A DNA stretch of 64,000 bases from Volvox africanus. Taxonomy: Eukaryota; Chlorophyta; Chlorophyceae; Chlamydomonadales; Volvocaceae. A model generated the notes under the pieces. It worked only from the letters and a program-made list of their open reading frames with translations. It was not told the origin of the DNA and did not search any database. Location: contig BSDZ01000094.1 of NCBI GenBank assembly GCA_030268105.1, positions 5,304,501 to 5,368,500 of the forward strand. Direction: 5' to 3'. The translations under genes were made by a program, and so were the position numbers. Shown one piece after another: positions 28,736 to 39,291 of the stretch. Every line of letters begins with the position of its first letter. The stretch's first letter is position 1.

Positions 28736-29413
28736 TGTTGAAAATAAAAGCGGATAAATAACCTCATTGCACTCCTATGCGCCCAATACCGATGTTATCA
28801 TATGGGAGGGCCGGGCCGGCCACCGTCGGTGGGATTAGGATTGGCTAGGGCTGCAGTCACTGCTGACATTGGAGCCTTCGTAGCGTAGGAGCACCCTCAC
28901 CGCCTGGTTCCGAGTCGTGCGCCACTCTCACTACAGCTCCGTTCCTACATCTGCTCCTCGACATCGCGTCAGGGCCAGTTGGCACCTTCATACACCCTCT
29001 TAGGGGGCGGCTGTCCGGCTGCAAATAATGGCCGGAGACCAAGGCTGAGAGGGTAGCTGTAGTCGCGGAAAGTTCACAGCAGACTGTAACTGACCCATGG
29101 GACAACGACGCCGGCGATGTTGTCGTCCGAAAACATCGAGGGGGCCTAGTGGCATTCCCCCAGCCGCCATCCCCCAGGGAATCGCGGCGGCAGCAGTGGA
29201 TGCCGTTGACTCACGGTTCTTTTGAGCTGTTTGCAGCTGTTTGCGCATGTCTCCGGAAGCAGAAGCAACAGCGGCGGCGGCGGTGGTAAAAGTAGTGCTC
29301 TGGCTCGTGTCCGTTGTAGCTATCCCGTCAATGATTATTGTTATTCAGCGGTCACCGGAGTGGTCGCTTCTCCTCACAGTCCCACAGCCCCTACAGACGC
29401 AGTCACGCCACTG

Positions 29414-32400
29414 TTATGAGCTCTCGCAACCGCAAAGGTGCCAGAACGGTGTATCTGCCGCCAGCAGCATCACTACGTTCAGGCCATCAGCAGCAGCACC
29501 ATTAGAGCCGCTCCCTGCGCCTACGCCGTAGCCTGAGCTGCCGCTACCATCGCAGCCGACGCATTGCATCCGGCGCCTTCGTCGGCCCCGTCGCTGCCAG
29601 TAAACGGCGACGACACCGCACGTCGCCAGTGCCAGCGTGCATGTTACGATGAACGCAATGAGCGACACCGTCCACATGTGTAAACCTCCAGCATGCTCCC
29701 GGCCGGCTCCCGGTTTTTGTCCCTGCTGCAGGTGCTGCCCTCCTTCGGCCCCTGCACCAGCAGGATCCGAGCTATGCGGAGCGGCGGCCAACGTCTCAGG
29801 CCATTTCGGAGCCGGGGGAACCGTTGAAGGCAGCCCCCTGCCACGAGGAGTAGGATAAGGACCAGGAATACTACTACCCTTACCCCTACTACTACTACTA
29901 CTGGGGTACGTTACTGGGAGGGACAGCTGCTCCGAAACCGCTTCTGGAGCAGAGGATAGGTACGGCATAGCGACCAGTGGCAACTGGGAGGTGAGCGTCA
30001 CATTGCGGCCCTCAAGTCCACACCACCAAAAACGATCAAATGAGAGCCTTCGGAGGCCGGTGACCAGGATGCCGTCACTGGCGGTGAAGGTGCTGCTGCC
30101 AGTGGCCGCATTTCGGTACTCAACGGCGGCTTTAGCGATAGCGAAAATTGACTCCGCAGCCAGACTCGCGCCCCTCATCATTCTGTCCAACTGGTCCGCC
30201 AAGCCAGGCTCTGTCGCCGCCGCAGTGGAGTTGTTGACCCAGCTCCAGATCAGCACATCCAGCTCGGGCTGCGGGATCACGAGGGTGACCGAGTCCAGGA
30301 ACACATATGGCAGACCGAACCGACCGACACCACTCAGACCGCTACTACCGCCGCCACCACCGCCGCCACTGACGTCTTTCACAGTGGCAGCGGAACCAGC
30401 ATCCTTAGCAGCACCTGCTTCAGCAACGGGCGGAATGTTTCTGTCTCCGGCGACTGCTGCATGCCGATCGAAGTTCATGGCCCAAAAGCACGACGTGAAG
30501 TTGGAGAGAGCCGGGTCCAGGCCCTGGGCGGACTGCAGCTGAACTGGACCCGCTCGCTGCCTATCCACTTCGACCCGTGGAGCCGGGTAAAGCGGTGCCG
30601 TTGCAGCTCCCCAAGTACCAGGCTGCTGGGGAAGCTGCTGCGGCTGGTACTGCTCTTGCCCTGGTGCCCAAGGGCTTTTGCTTTTATTATTCCTACCGTT
30701 ATCGGTGCCGCTGACAGTGCTGGTGGTGTTTGTGTTTGCGTTTGTGCTGGTGGTGCTGCTGCTTTGCAGCGGCCGAGGAGTCGGGGCATAGCTGTGATCC
30801 GCACCTATCGGTTTCCCGTGTGCGGATTGTGGAGGCGACAATGCATCTGCCCGCGGCATGGGTCCCATAACTTCCCCGGGTGCTGCCGGCAGCGGCATGG
30901 GTTGGTCAGGTAGGATGGGTGGCGGCGGCGGGGGCGGGGGAGGGGGCGAGAGCTGACGCACACATTGGTTTGCGCGAAACGGCGCCAGCCCCATGAATAC
31001 CGCGTTCCGAAACGTGGCGGACCCACCATCGCTGTGGATGCACAGCGCAGGCGAGATGGCCAGGAGGTCGAGCACCGACGCCGAAAAAGGATCTCCCGTG
31101 AATGCGAAGGGCTGGTTGAGCTGCGTATCGACCCCGGGCCGCAGACTGCTGTATGCGTTTGAAAGCACAAGAGACAAGGGCGCTGCGTTAAAAGAAGGTA
31201 AGAATTCAACGAAGCTGAAGGAGCTGGCGCGGGTGGCGGATGCACGCAATGGCCAGGGGTATTTCGGCGGACGCTCCGGAACCAGTGCGCAGAGACCACC
31301 CGCCATGCAGTCGGGCGTGGTATCGACGGCGGTGGTGGGTGTTAGGAGACCGACCCGACCCTCTGACTGGAACCACGACGATGACGACGACGACGACGAC
31401 GAGGAAGTGGAGGTGGAGGAGGAGGAGGAGGAGGAGGAAGTGGAGGAGGAGGAGGAGGAGGAGGAGGAGGAGGAAGTGGAAGAGGAAGAGGAGGAAGAGG
31501 AGGAAGAGGAGGAAGAGGAGGAAGAGGAGGAAGAGGAGGAAGAGGAGGAAGAGGAGGAAGAGGAAGTGGAGGAGGAGGAGGAGGAAGTGGAGGAGGAGGA
31601 GGAAGACGGCGCCTGGACCGAGTCCAACGACTTGGTCGTGTTTGTATAGGAAGCGGCCGCCGCGTACATCCGCACCCGCTCGAGCACCAGTCCGTCTCCG
31701 ATGCTGTTCAAAATATCCGCCTCCAAGTATGGCACCGCGTCCTCAAACTGCAGGTCACAGCGGTAAAAAGGACGCGTTTAAGACACCGGCCACCGAGAGG
31801 AAAACCAGGACGGCGAGATTGCGAGACGGGGTTTCTGGATCCTAGGCCCTTGCATGCAATCTTCATCATTGAACCATTACTCCGTTCTCGACCAGCTTCT
31901 GTTTGAACTCCCCCCCCAAAGAGTAAATCCATCCATCTATTCCGCCCTGGAAGAGAAAGCCAGTCCTCCCGGTAATCCCACCACCTGTCCACAACAACCC
32001 ACAAGCCCCCTAACTATCCCCCCTTCCCCTGGTCGCATCCGGCTGACAGTGAGATAGACGCACTCTTACAAAGTGCGGTGCAATTTAAATACAAGGTTAC
32101 CTTCATCACGACTACCAACCAGAGGTTGGGAGGTACCACTGCACTTTGACGTGCGGAGTGTCCAATAATCAGTGCTTGAGCCAGAAGTGCTGCTGCTCGT
32201 AATATGACAGCAACAGCGTTAGCTATCAGTTTCCGCTTTTCCTCCTTTAGTGAACCGAACAATTCTTACACAGTAGCTTTTCGCCGCCACCAGCAGCAGC
32301 AAGACCCATCATTGCAAATATCATTACGGATTCTATTGCCTTATTTCCGGCCTCTATTTGCGGCCTGGGCGGCTACCTAGTTAACGTTTAAACGTGTTCA

Positions 32401-34162
32401 CCTTCTCTACATGGAGGACGGAGCTTCACCATCGTCGTCCTCCACCATCGCGGTTTGCCATGCTTTACAGCAGCGTCTACAGCGGTATCATGTTTCCTTT
32501 ATTCGTCTTCGCCCCTTCCCCCCTCTGCTCCCCCGCGGACACGAACTCAGTTTCTAAAACCCCAAAAGCTTTCCGCTTCCCCACACAGCCTCCAACACAG
32601 CCTCTAACACAGCTTACCCAGCGCGCATTCCCATACAGCAGGGTCTGCGTGTAGATGCACTGACATGGCTCCAACCGGGGCGGCGGCGGCGCCGTCTGGT
32701 CCTCAGTCCTTGCCCTGTCAAGCCAGTACGCGGCCAGCTCCTCCAGAGGCACCCCCCAGACACTGACATCCTGCAGCAGAAGGAACGCCGGCCCCCGGCG
32801 ACCGAGAAGGCGGCGCGAAAAGTTGAAAGTCCACATGCCCATTCGGAACATACCGTATGGGTATGTACTGGGCTTTCCCACTGTCGGGTTCCGGAGCGTC
32901 AGGTTGCGGAGATGTACGGCACCAACGCTTCTGATGGCCACGAACCCTGCCGAATCGGAGAGGTCGAGCACGGTGGTGCCGCCGGGAGCCCCTGCTATGA
33001 TGATGGTTGAGTAGCTGATGGTCAGCTGGGGTTCCTGCTGGCTGGCTGAGATGGAGGGCCCCGATGGAGGGCTCGGGTATGGATGGGGCGTCGCGGGATG
33101 TGGGTCAGAGGCGATCTGGGTCAGTGGCGGCAGTGCTGCCGCCACCACGGGTGCAGCGGCAGTGACCCCGCTGGACCCGAGCATGATGTCTCGTTCCAGA
33201 AAGACGAAAGTAGACAACGTGTCCATAAAGCCAAACGACATGGTGCGATTTTTCACTAGGCCTTCGAGGGTCTCCATGGCTTGGAGGAGCTCCGAGCCAG
33301 TGGCAGCACAGACTGCGGCGCAGGGAGAGGGCTGCGGCTTTCCGCTGCATACGAGTGTCACGTTAATGATAACTGCAGTGGACGTGGAGTAGCGGTGGAC
33401 GACGAGGGCCGTGGGCGTGACGGTGAAGTTGGGCGAGGGAGAGGCGTCGCAGGCGAAGGCCTGGTGCAGCATGAGGGCTTGACAAGATGGCGTGGAGATG
33501 ACCAGGTCGGAAAGGATTAGCGGAGGAAAAGGATGCTGGTGTAGGAGAGGGCTTTCTGATGGCTGTGGAATAGCTAATGTCAAGTTGAAAGCCGAGAGAG
33601 TGAGGAAGGACGAGAGGGGAAAGGGGTAGGTGGAAGCGGAAAGGAGGGCGCCCGTGATGCACAGGCCACGTAGCTCCAACGTACCGTTGACTGGCAGATT
33701 GAAAATGTCCGAAAGGGACGCGAAATCTATAACTGGACTCTGGGCTATTCTGATGCTGTTATTAATATTCCAGACGCCGAAAGTGCAATTGCTTGCTGCA
33801 TTCTCCCGGAAACTAGTCTGCGGACTGGCGTCCTCGTCCTTTTGACACAGACCTTCGCCGACTAAGGCGACATGGCGGGGCAACACCACGCCAGAGCCCG
33901 ATAGTAACTTTATGTCGCTGTTCACTGTACAGATAACGGATTCGGGCGCTGGTTCTAGTGACGAGCGGCATGTTGGCAGTTGGAGCAGAGAAGCCGGGAA
34001 AACGGGAACATCAACCGGATATTGGGAAGTAGCCAAAGCGGATATAAGGCAAGTCCTTATTATCAGGAAAAACTGGAAAGCCGGCCGAGCTGAAGCGGAT
34101 GCATACCAGTGCACCTGCGAAATATGCGGCATCCGTCCTGAAGAGCTGGTCTCATGTTTCAT
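29414..34162 (-). CDS. Large secreted or type I membrane protein with poly-Ser tract
   Basis: I do not recognise a named family. Two exons on the minus strand, 34162-32618 and 31747-29414, join in phase 0 to 1,292 aa. Near the N-terminus FQFFLIIRTCLISALATS is a signal-peptide-like hydrophobic core; an internal Met (MPHISQ) would place it better. The ectodomain has many NxS/T sites. Two regions resemble each other (SDIKLLSGSGVVLP with LELRGLCITG; ERDIMLGSSGVTAA with VHLRNLTLRNP), which suggests a parallel beta-helix or pectate-lyase-like fold (inference). The second exon opens with a Ser/Thr tract of about 80 residues and also has poly-Pro runs, typical of algal extracellular hydroxyproline-rich proteins. 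Close to the end WTVSLIAFIVTCTLALATC is a transmembrane helix followed by RRGRRRRR as stop-transfer and about 45 cytosolic residues. A cell-surface or matrix role is likely. The C-terminus could be longer if a further intron exists. Confidence 0.6.
31376..31612. repeat. Purine/pyrimidine asymmetric GAGGAA tract inside the coding exon
   Basis: About 235 bases of (GAG/GAA)n on the plus strand encode the Ser/Thr tract of the minus-strand membrane protein. Mirror symmetry makes triplex formation possible. The plus-strand reading as an acidic protein is a shadow. Confidence 0.85.
32280..32520. repeat. Dispersed intron repeat, copy 2
   Basis: It lies in the single intron of the membrane-protein gene. 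The part at 32430-32520 is nearly identical to 16630-16740. The left part (CGCCGCCA, then GCGGCCTGGGCGGCTACCTAGTT) resembles 46660-46750 more loosely, which suggests a three-member family with a longer ancestral unit. Confidence 0.6.
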
Positions 34163-35389
34163 GCAGTGCGTAATGTTGATCAGCTTACACTGTATGTCTA
34201 AACATGTTCACCAAGTTTAGATATTTGGACAGTTGGAAATCGTACTTGGCAAGTTAGGGTCCATGATATAGGGATCTCAAGTGCTCATAGGCCCTTGACA
34301 TTGCTTCGCATCAAGTCTGAAATGATCCTATCGATTGTCATATTTGGAATTTGTGTATAAGCCCGTTAGCGTGCGACTGACTTGTTGGTTGTTACCAGAC
34401 CTCCCTTGTGCCGTTATTTTTCCTGTTGAAAATTTGTCTTGCAATCAATACTTGTCATTGTATGGAATGAAATATTCCATACAATGTATTTCCATTTGAC
34501 GATTCGGACAAATTGCAAAACCTGTCTCTCTGCCATTTCTGCATCCTGACATTCGAAGACAGCCATCCAAAGACAACATTCTTTTGGCCCAAGAAGCGTT
34601 GTTAATCTAAACACGTACCAAGAAAGCAAAGAAGCGATAGTTTCAAGGCACAATCACGTAAGCTGCATACTAGCGGCTGCGATCTTTAACCGCTTCAAGC
34701 CATATGCCTCCATCAGGTCTTCACAGTGGCTCAGCCCCCTGAATCCACATATCGTAACTAGAGTGTTAAAATCTGAAGCTGTACTGGGCCGCAGGCTGCG
34801 CCACATTATTACGTAGCACACGCAGACGATGAATCGGCAAACAGCAGGAAGACATCTGGTCTCAAGCTTCGGTGTTTTCACTTTTCCTACAAGTTCCCGC
34901 AACCATGAACCGCTTACCACGGAAGGCTGCATCATTCCTCCCGCCATCCTGCGCATTCGTTCACAACCACCAATTTTAAATCTAATCCCTTTGCCATGGC
35001 AGCTATAGAAGCTGTCGCCTTCTTCTTTCACCGCACCCCCGCCACGTGCTCCTTGCCATTCTTGCCTTTTTAACGCACGCACGTTGTCGCATTTAAGTAA
35101 TGTACAATGTGCCGATCCCAATCTTCCTGCCATCTCCCTGTTCCTCATCCTGCCCTTCCTGGCCACTTTCCTGGGTTACGACCCAAATCATCGTATGGTG
35201 CTGCTTGCTGTCACGACGTTGACAGAGTTAAGAGAGAGTTGAGAGAAAAAGAGGGCCCGTATCTCCCTAATTCGAGACACATACATAACGTAAAGTAAGG
35301 CTGGGCATTTAAAATGTCAATTAGGGCACAACAATTTCAAGATTTGAAAACACTTTACTTATATCAAACGCAGTTTAAGTTGGATGCCT
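34163..35389. other. Spacer between the membrane-protein and GST genes
   Basis: This stretch should contain the promoter of the minus-strand membrane-protein gene and the 3' UTR of the GST gene. No further gene is supported. An inverted repeat with 13-base arms (CATTGTATGGAAT, 5-base loop) lies at 34456-34486. Confidence 0.45.
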
Positions 35390-37014
35390 CTATTTGCGCA
35401 GCATCCCCTCCAGCCATTCTTCTGCAGCGGGACGCAGCTCCTCCAGTACCCGCGCCACAGCCGGCTGCTCCCAAAGTGCGTCCCGCCAGCGCCGCAGCCG
35501 CAGCCGCCCCTCGTAGCGCAATGGCGGCAGCCCCAGCGCCGGCAGAATGAGCTCCGCATAGAGCAGCAGTGCCGGGTAGGCGCAATCGGCCAGGGTCAGA
35601 TGGGAGTCCGTTAGCGCCAGTGAGGGTCCGGCGGGCAGCAGCCCCTCCAGCTCGGCTAGGCGCGCGTGGAAGGCGGCGGCTGCCTCCTGCTGGCGAGGAA
35701 GCGGGGGCGGGAAAGGAGGAGGAGGTTGAGGAGGAGGAGGTTAAGGAAGATGTCGGTGTCAAGAACGGATGGTTGAGGTCAGGAGGAGGAGGAAGGAGGA
35801 GGAGTGAGGGCGGGATCAGATGGAGGTGGTGCCGGCGGAAAAGCAGCACATGCGCACCTGCACCACATGCTCCGACCGCACGGAAGGAGCCACGTGCGGG
35901 TAGAGGCGCCGCAATGCCGGTTCCAAGTACAAATCGTGGAAGCGGGAGATGAGGCGAGCCTGGGGAGGGAGAAGTGGACCGGGAGTGGGGAAGGATAAGA
36001 GGTTGAAGGCAACTGCGGTGATGGTTTCGGAGCCAAGAAATCCCGTAATGGCTGGCGCTGTAAAGACGACGGAGGACTGGAAGAGGAAGAACGGAAAGAA
36101 GCCGCATGGTGCAACGGTGAAGGCAGGCCTAAGGGTTGCAGTAAGGGGAGAAGGAGAAGGTGATGGGGCAAGGCAAGGTGCTTGAGAAGGGAGGGCTAAT
36201 GAACGGGCCTGGGGTACTGCAGGGGGTGTCTGTCGCATCCCCGCCGGGAATGTTTCCTTGCTCCAAAACCACGCCTGTCTGTACAATAGCATGCGGAAAT
36301 AGTTGCATGACACGACTCCGAAACCCCGTCCATGAGTTGGTGCGTTACGTTCCCTGCGTAGGATTCGCCTTGCCTTGCTCCGCTCTATGGGGTCCGCGGG
36401 CAGAAGCGGTGGCTGCGGAAATTGGTCCTCCAGGTACTCCACGATCACTTCGCTCTCGCAAATCACCTACATCGGAAAGATAAGCTGTATGAATGATAAT
36501 AATAATAATAAAAGAATAAATAATAATGATAATGGATAAGTTCCATGATAAAGTTTGTGTCCACGTGTAAATGCCTGTGTATGTATGTGTGTGTTAAAAT
36601 GACGTATGCATATCATTTGAAGGGCCACAAACAAAGAGTAAAGCTATCGCCGCCAACACCCTCTGCCACAACGCTGCCACTGCTGCTGCCCAACTCCTGC
36701 GCCACCGGCTCCTGCGTCACCACTCTCTCCGCCAAGCTCTTCGCCCATAAACTCTGTATCACGTCCTCCGCCACCACCAACCCATCACCCCTATCGTACT
36801 TCTTCCATACCTCTCGACGGCCATCGTCGAAGGTGACGCAAAGCACGGGAATTTTTCCAAGTGAATTAACCGCCAGAAACTCGGGACTCCGAGTACTTCC
36901 GCAAGGCACTGCCAGCGGCGTCCAAGACAGCCCCTTGGCAAACAGCGCGACCTTCACTTTGGCGCTGAACTCGCTATGTGGGTCATCGTAAAGTTGCAGC
37001 TTCTTCACGCCCAT
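35390..37014 (-). CDS. Glutathione S-transferase
   Basis: This is a cytosolic-type GST that conjugates or reduces substrates with glutathione. Four exons on the minus strand: 37014-36811, 36466-36374, 35959-35858 and 35689-35390. All junctions are phase 0, giving 232 aa, the usual GST length. The thioredoxin-fold half reads LQLYDDPHSEFSAKVKVAL, then FLAVNSLGKIPVL (cis-Pro) and ICESEVIVEYLEDQFP (the E-S glutathione gamma-glutamyl site). The helical half follows with ARLISRFHDLYLEPALRRLY and LTLADCAYPALLLY. The second intron appears to start with GC (AAG then GCAAGG): this is the only choice that gives the family-like junction ERSK-ARLISRF in frame. The ATG at 37014 was chosen because the fold starts four residues later. 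An in-frame upstream start at about 37197 would add a Ser/Asn-rich leader. A Ser-for-Cys/Tyr catalytic residue near SEF is likely; the class (zeta-like or bacterial-like) is not settled. Confidence 0.85.
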
Positions 37015-39291
37015 GTTGTAAGATATGGCCTCAGGTGGTGGACTTTGTGTTGCTGATGGCACCGTATGTGCTGATGCAGTGCCTATATTACAACAGCAAA
37101 CATGTTTTGAGAAACGACGGTTAAAGAAGCTGTTATTATTATTGGGATGGGAGTGCTTATTGCGAATTTGGCGTGCGTATAAGCCTCCGACCGTCATGGT
37201 CTTTTCGCAGCTTTAGGAATGTGTTATCATTTAGAGCGAGCGTACAAATTAGGTAAATTGTAATCCTAGTCTATAATCGTAATACAATTGAGGCATCATG
37301 TTTGAGATAAAAAAAGCAATCGAGATTAGTTTGCTCGTTAGTAATGTTTATGTTCTACTCTTTGGTAAGGTCGCACTACAATGTCCTGCTTACAGTAACA
37401 AATATTGACGATGATCACAGTGGCCCTTGAGGCTCACGGTGGGGGCATTCCTGGACCACTGTCGCGCTTGGCTGGCTGGGATCATTTGTGCACATCATTA
37501 CGCATGAAGGCGAATGCGCCGCTTTGGTGGAGGACTGTTGAGCAAATTAATCGGTTGGGAAAACCAGGTCGACATGATGAGCGACTGCCTGACACAAATG
37601 GCCGTACTGGAACGAGTTACAGATGCGTTTAGGAACCGTACGATACAGTACGGCAGCTGCAACACCGGTGCAGATGTGTATATCTTGGGGCACTTCCCTG
37701 AGACACACGCCTTTCAGTCGTCACTCCATGCTGAGTTGTGACCATAAACTACCAACTGCCAACCGTCATCAGTTTAATAACCGTTATCCCGTTACCCTGC
37801 TGTGCTCGTAGGGTTGCGAGATATGGTTCTTAGGAACCTCTCTCATGACATGAAACTGTTTCAACATCATGGTGGGGACAGACGCCCCGGCAGATACCCT
37901 CACCAGTCAAGTAACGATATCCCAGCTGCCGTACATGCTACCGTACATCCGGGCAACCCAAGAGCCCGTGCGCTCCCACACAATCTTATCCTGTAGCTAG
38001 GTTCGGAGATTTTCCCCCTTCAAACTTCACACACTCAAAGAGAGAGAGACACACACACTAACACTAACACACGACTTCCCTCCTCCCCGTGCTGATTTAG
38101 AAAGCGGAAGGAAGTGGTGATGCGCCGAAGATGCGGTCCCCATTCGGTTCGTTCACCCCTCTACACCGAGACAGGCCTGAAGAAAGTGCCTTACGCACAC
38201 ACACACGCACACACACACACATACATACACACAAACGTGCGCGCGTCAGCCGCATATTCTCTCAAGATTCCCGGGTAAGTACGGATATGTCGCACACAAT
38301 GAGATCGTACACGTGTACGACATTAGACAGATGATAAGCACGTACGAAGCCGTACGTGCAAGGATCTCAACGCGCACACGTACAGGATGTGGTATAAGAA
38401 ACCATTGTAAAGAGAATGTACGGCTATCGTACCATGATTCACATTCGCAAGGTGAAGGCTCTGAAGGCGCTCAGAATATACACCTTATGAATGACAGATA
38501 AGACAGACAGACTGACATGTCGACCAAGAGATACGCACACGGAGCCCATCAGAACACATTAGACATTACCGTGACCTTTCGTCGTCGTCACCGCCGTACG
38601 TAGCGTACAAACTGACCAACGGTAGAGACGAACCCTGTTTCTAAGAACCCATGCTTTCCTTTGCTCACTTTAGTAACCCCGGTGCGGTCGCGCAACCCGG
38701 CGCATTCTCATCCATTTCCCTCCCCCACTTTTACGAAGGAATCCGCCGAATCCCCAACCGACAAGATGCCAACCGAAAAGCCATTTCCGCCTTTTCGTTT
38801 TTGGTTGCTTGGTGAGGCTTGCGTTGACGTCTCCCCTCCGAAACCACCTTCCAACAGCCCAAAAACTGTGGCGCAAAGCACTATTGCAAGCTCCGAAACC
38901 AAAAGTCTCACCACACCCTCTCTCGCAATAATTTTACGACGTGACGACCAAAAGAAAACTCTCCCCTCAACTCCCAAGACGCTCATATTCTACTTATAAC
39001 ATTCTCTCCTCTCCTCTTTGGGGCAAAAGGAAGCACGAGTGCCGGATCGCATAAATTCTGAAACCCCAGCCCGCCTCCTCCTCCTCAACCAATAAGGCCC
39101 CAGAGACGGAAATAACCCGACGATGATTTCTCCCCAACCCGCCCCTCTTTCCCCCATCCTCAAGCCCCAAACCCGTTACTACAACACACCAACTTCACTC
39201 CGAAACCAGCCGCTCAACTCCTGCCAAAACTAATGTGATAACCAACAACAGAAAAACATCAAACCGAAACCGTTAGGACGACCTGCTTCGT
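37015..39291. other. Spacer between the GST and SAGA-like genes
   Basis: No gene is supported. It should hold the GST promoter (right next to 37014) and the SAGA 3' UTR (left of 39292). It contains (CA)n at about 38195-38235 and a C/A/T-rich, G-poor stretch at about 38700-39290. Confidence 0.5.

Larger units (their letters stand above)
26455..29413. other. Intergenic spacer with repeats
   Basis: No gene is supported between the convergent SEC1 and minus-strand membrane-protein genes. Both 3' UTRs must lie here. The stretch contains the second copy of the 164-bp repeat (27917-28080) and a (CTG)n(GTG)n tract at about 28675-28735. On the minus strand at 28857-29248 a readable stretch rich in Ala, Gln and Arg could be a further exon of the membrane-protein gene, but no splice pair convinces me. 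Confidence 0.45.

Noticed and set aside
30993..31845. Acidic (Glu-rich) and Arg/Lys-rich plus-strand ORFs
   Set aside because: They are antisense shadows of the poly-Ser tract of the minus-strand membrane protein.
34654..35166. 170-aa minus-strand ORF as a gene
   Set aside because: It has no domain and no splice support, and its composition is like intergenic DNA between two genes.
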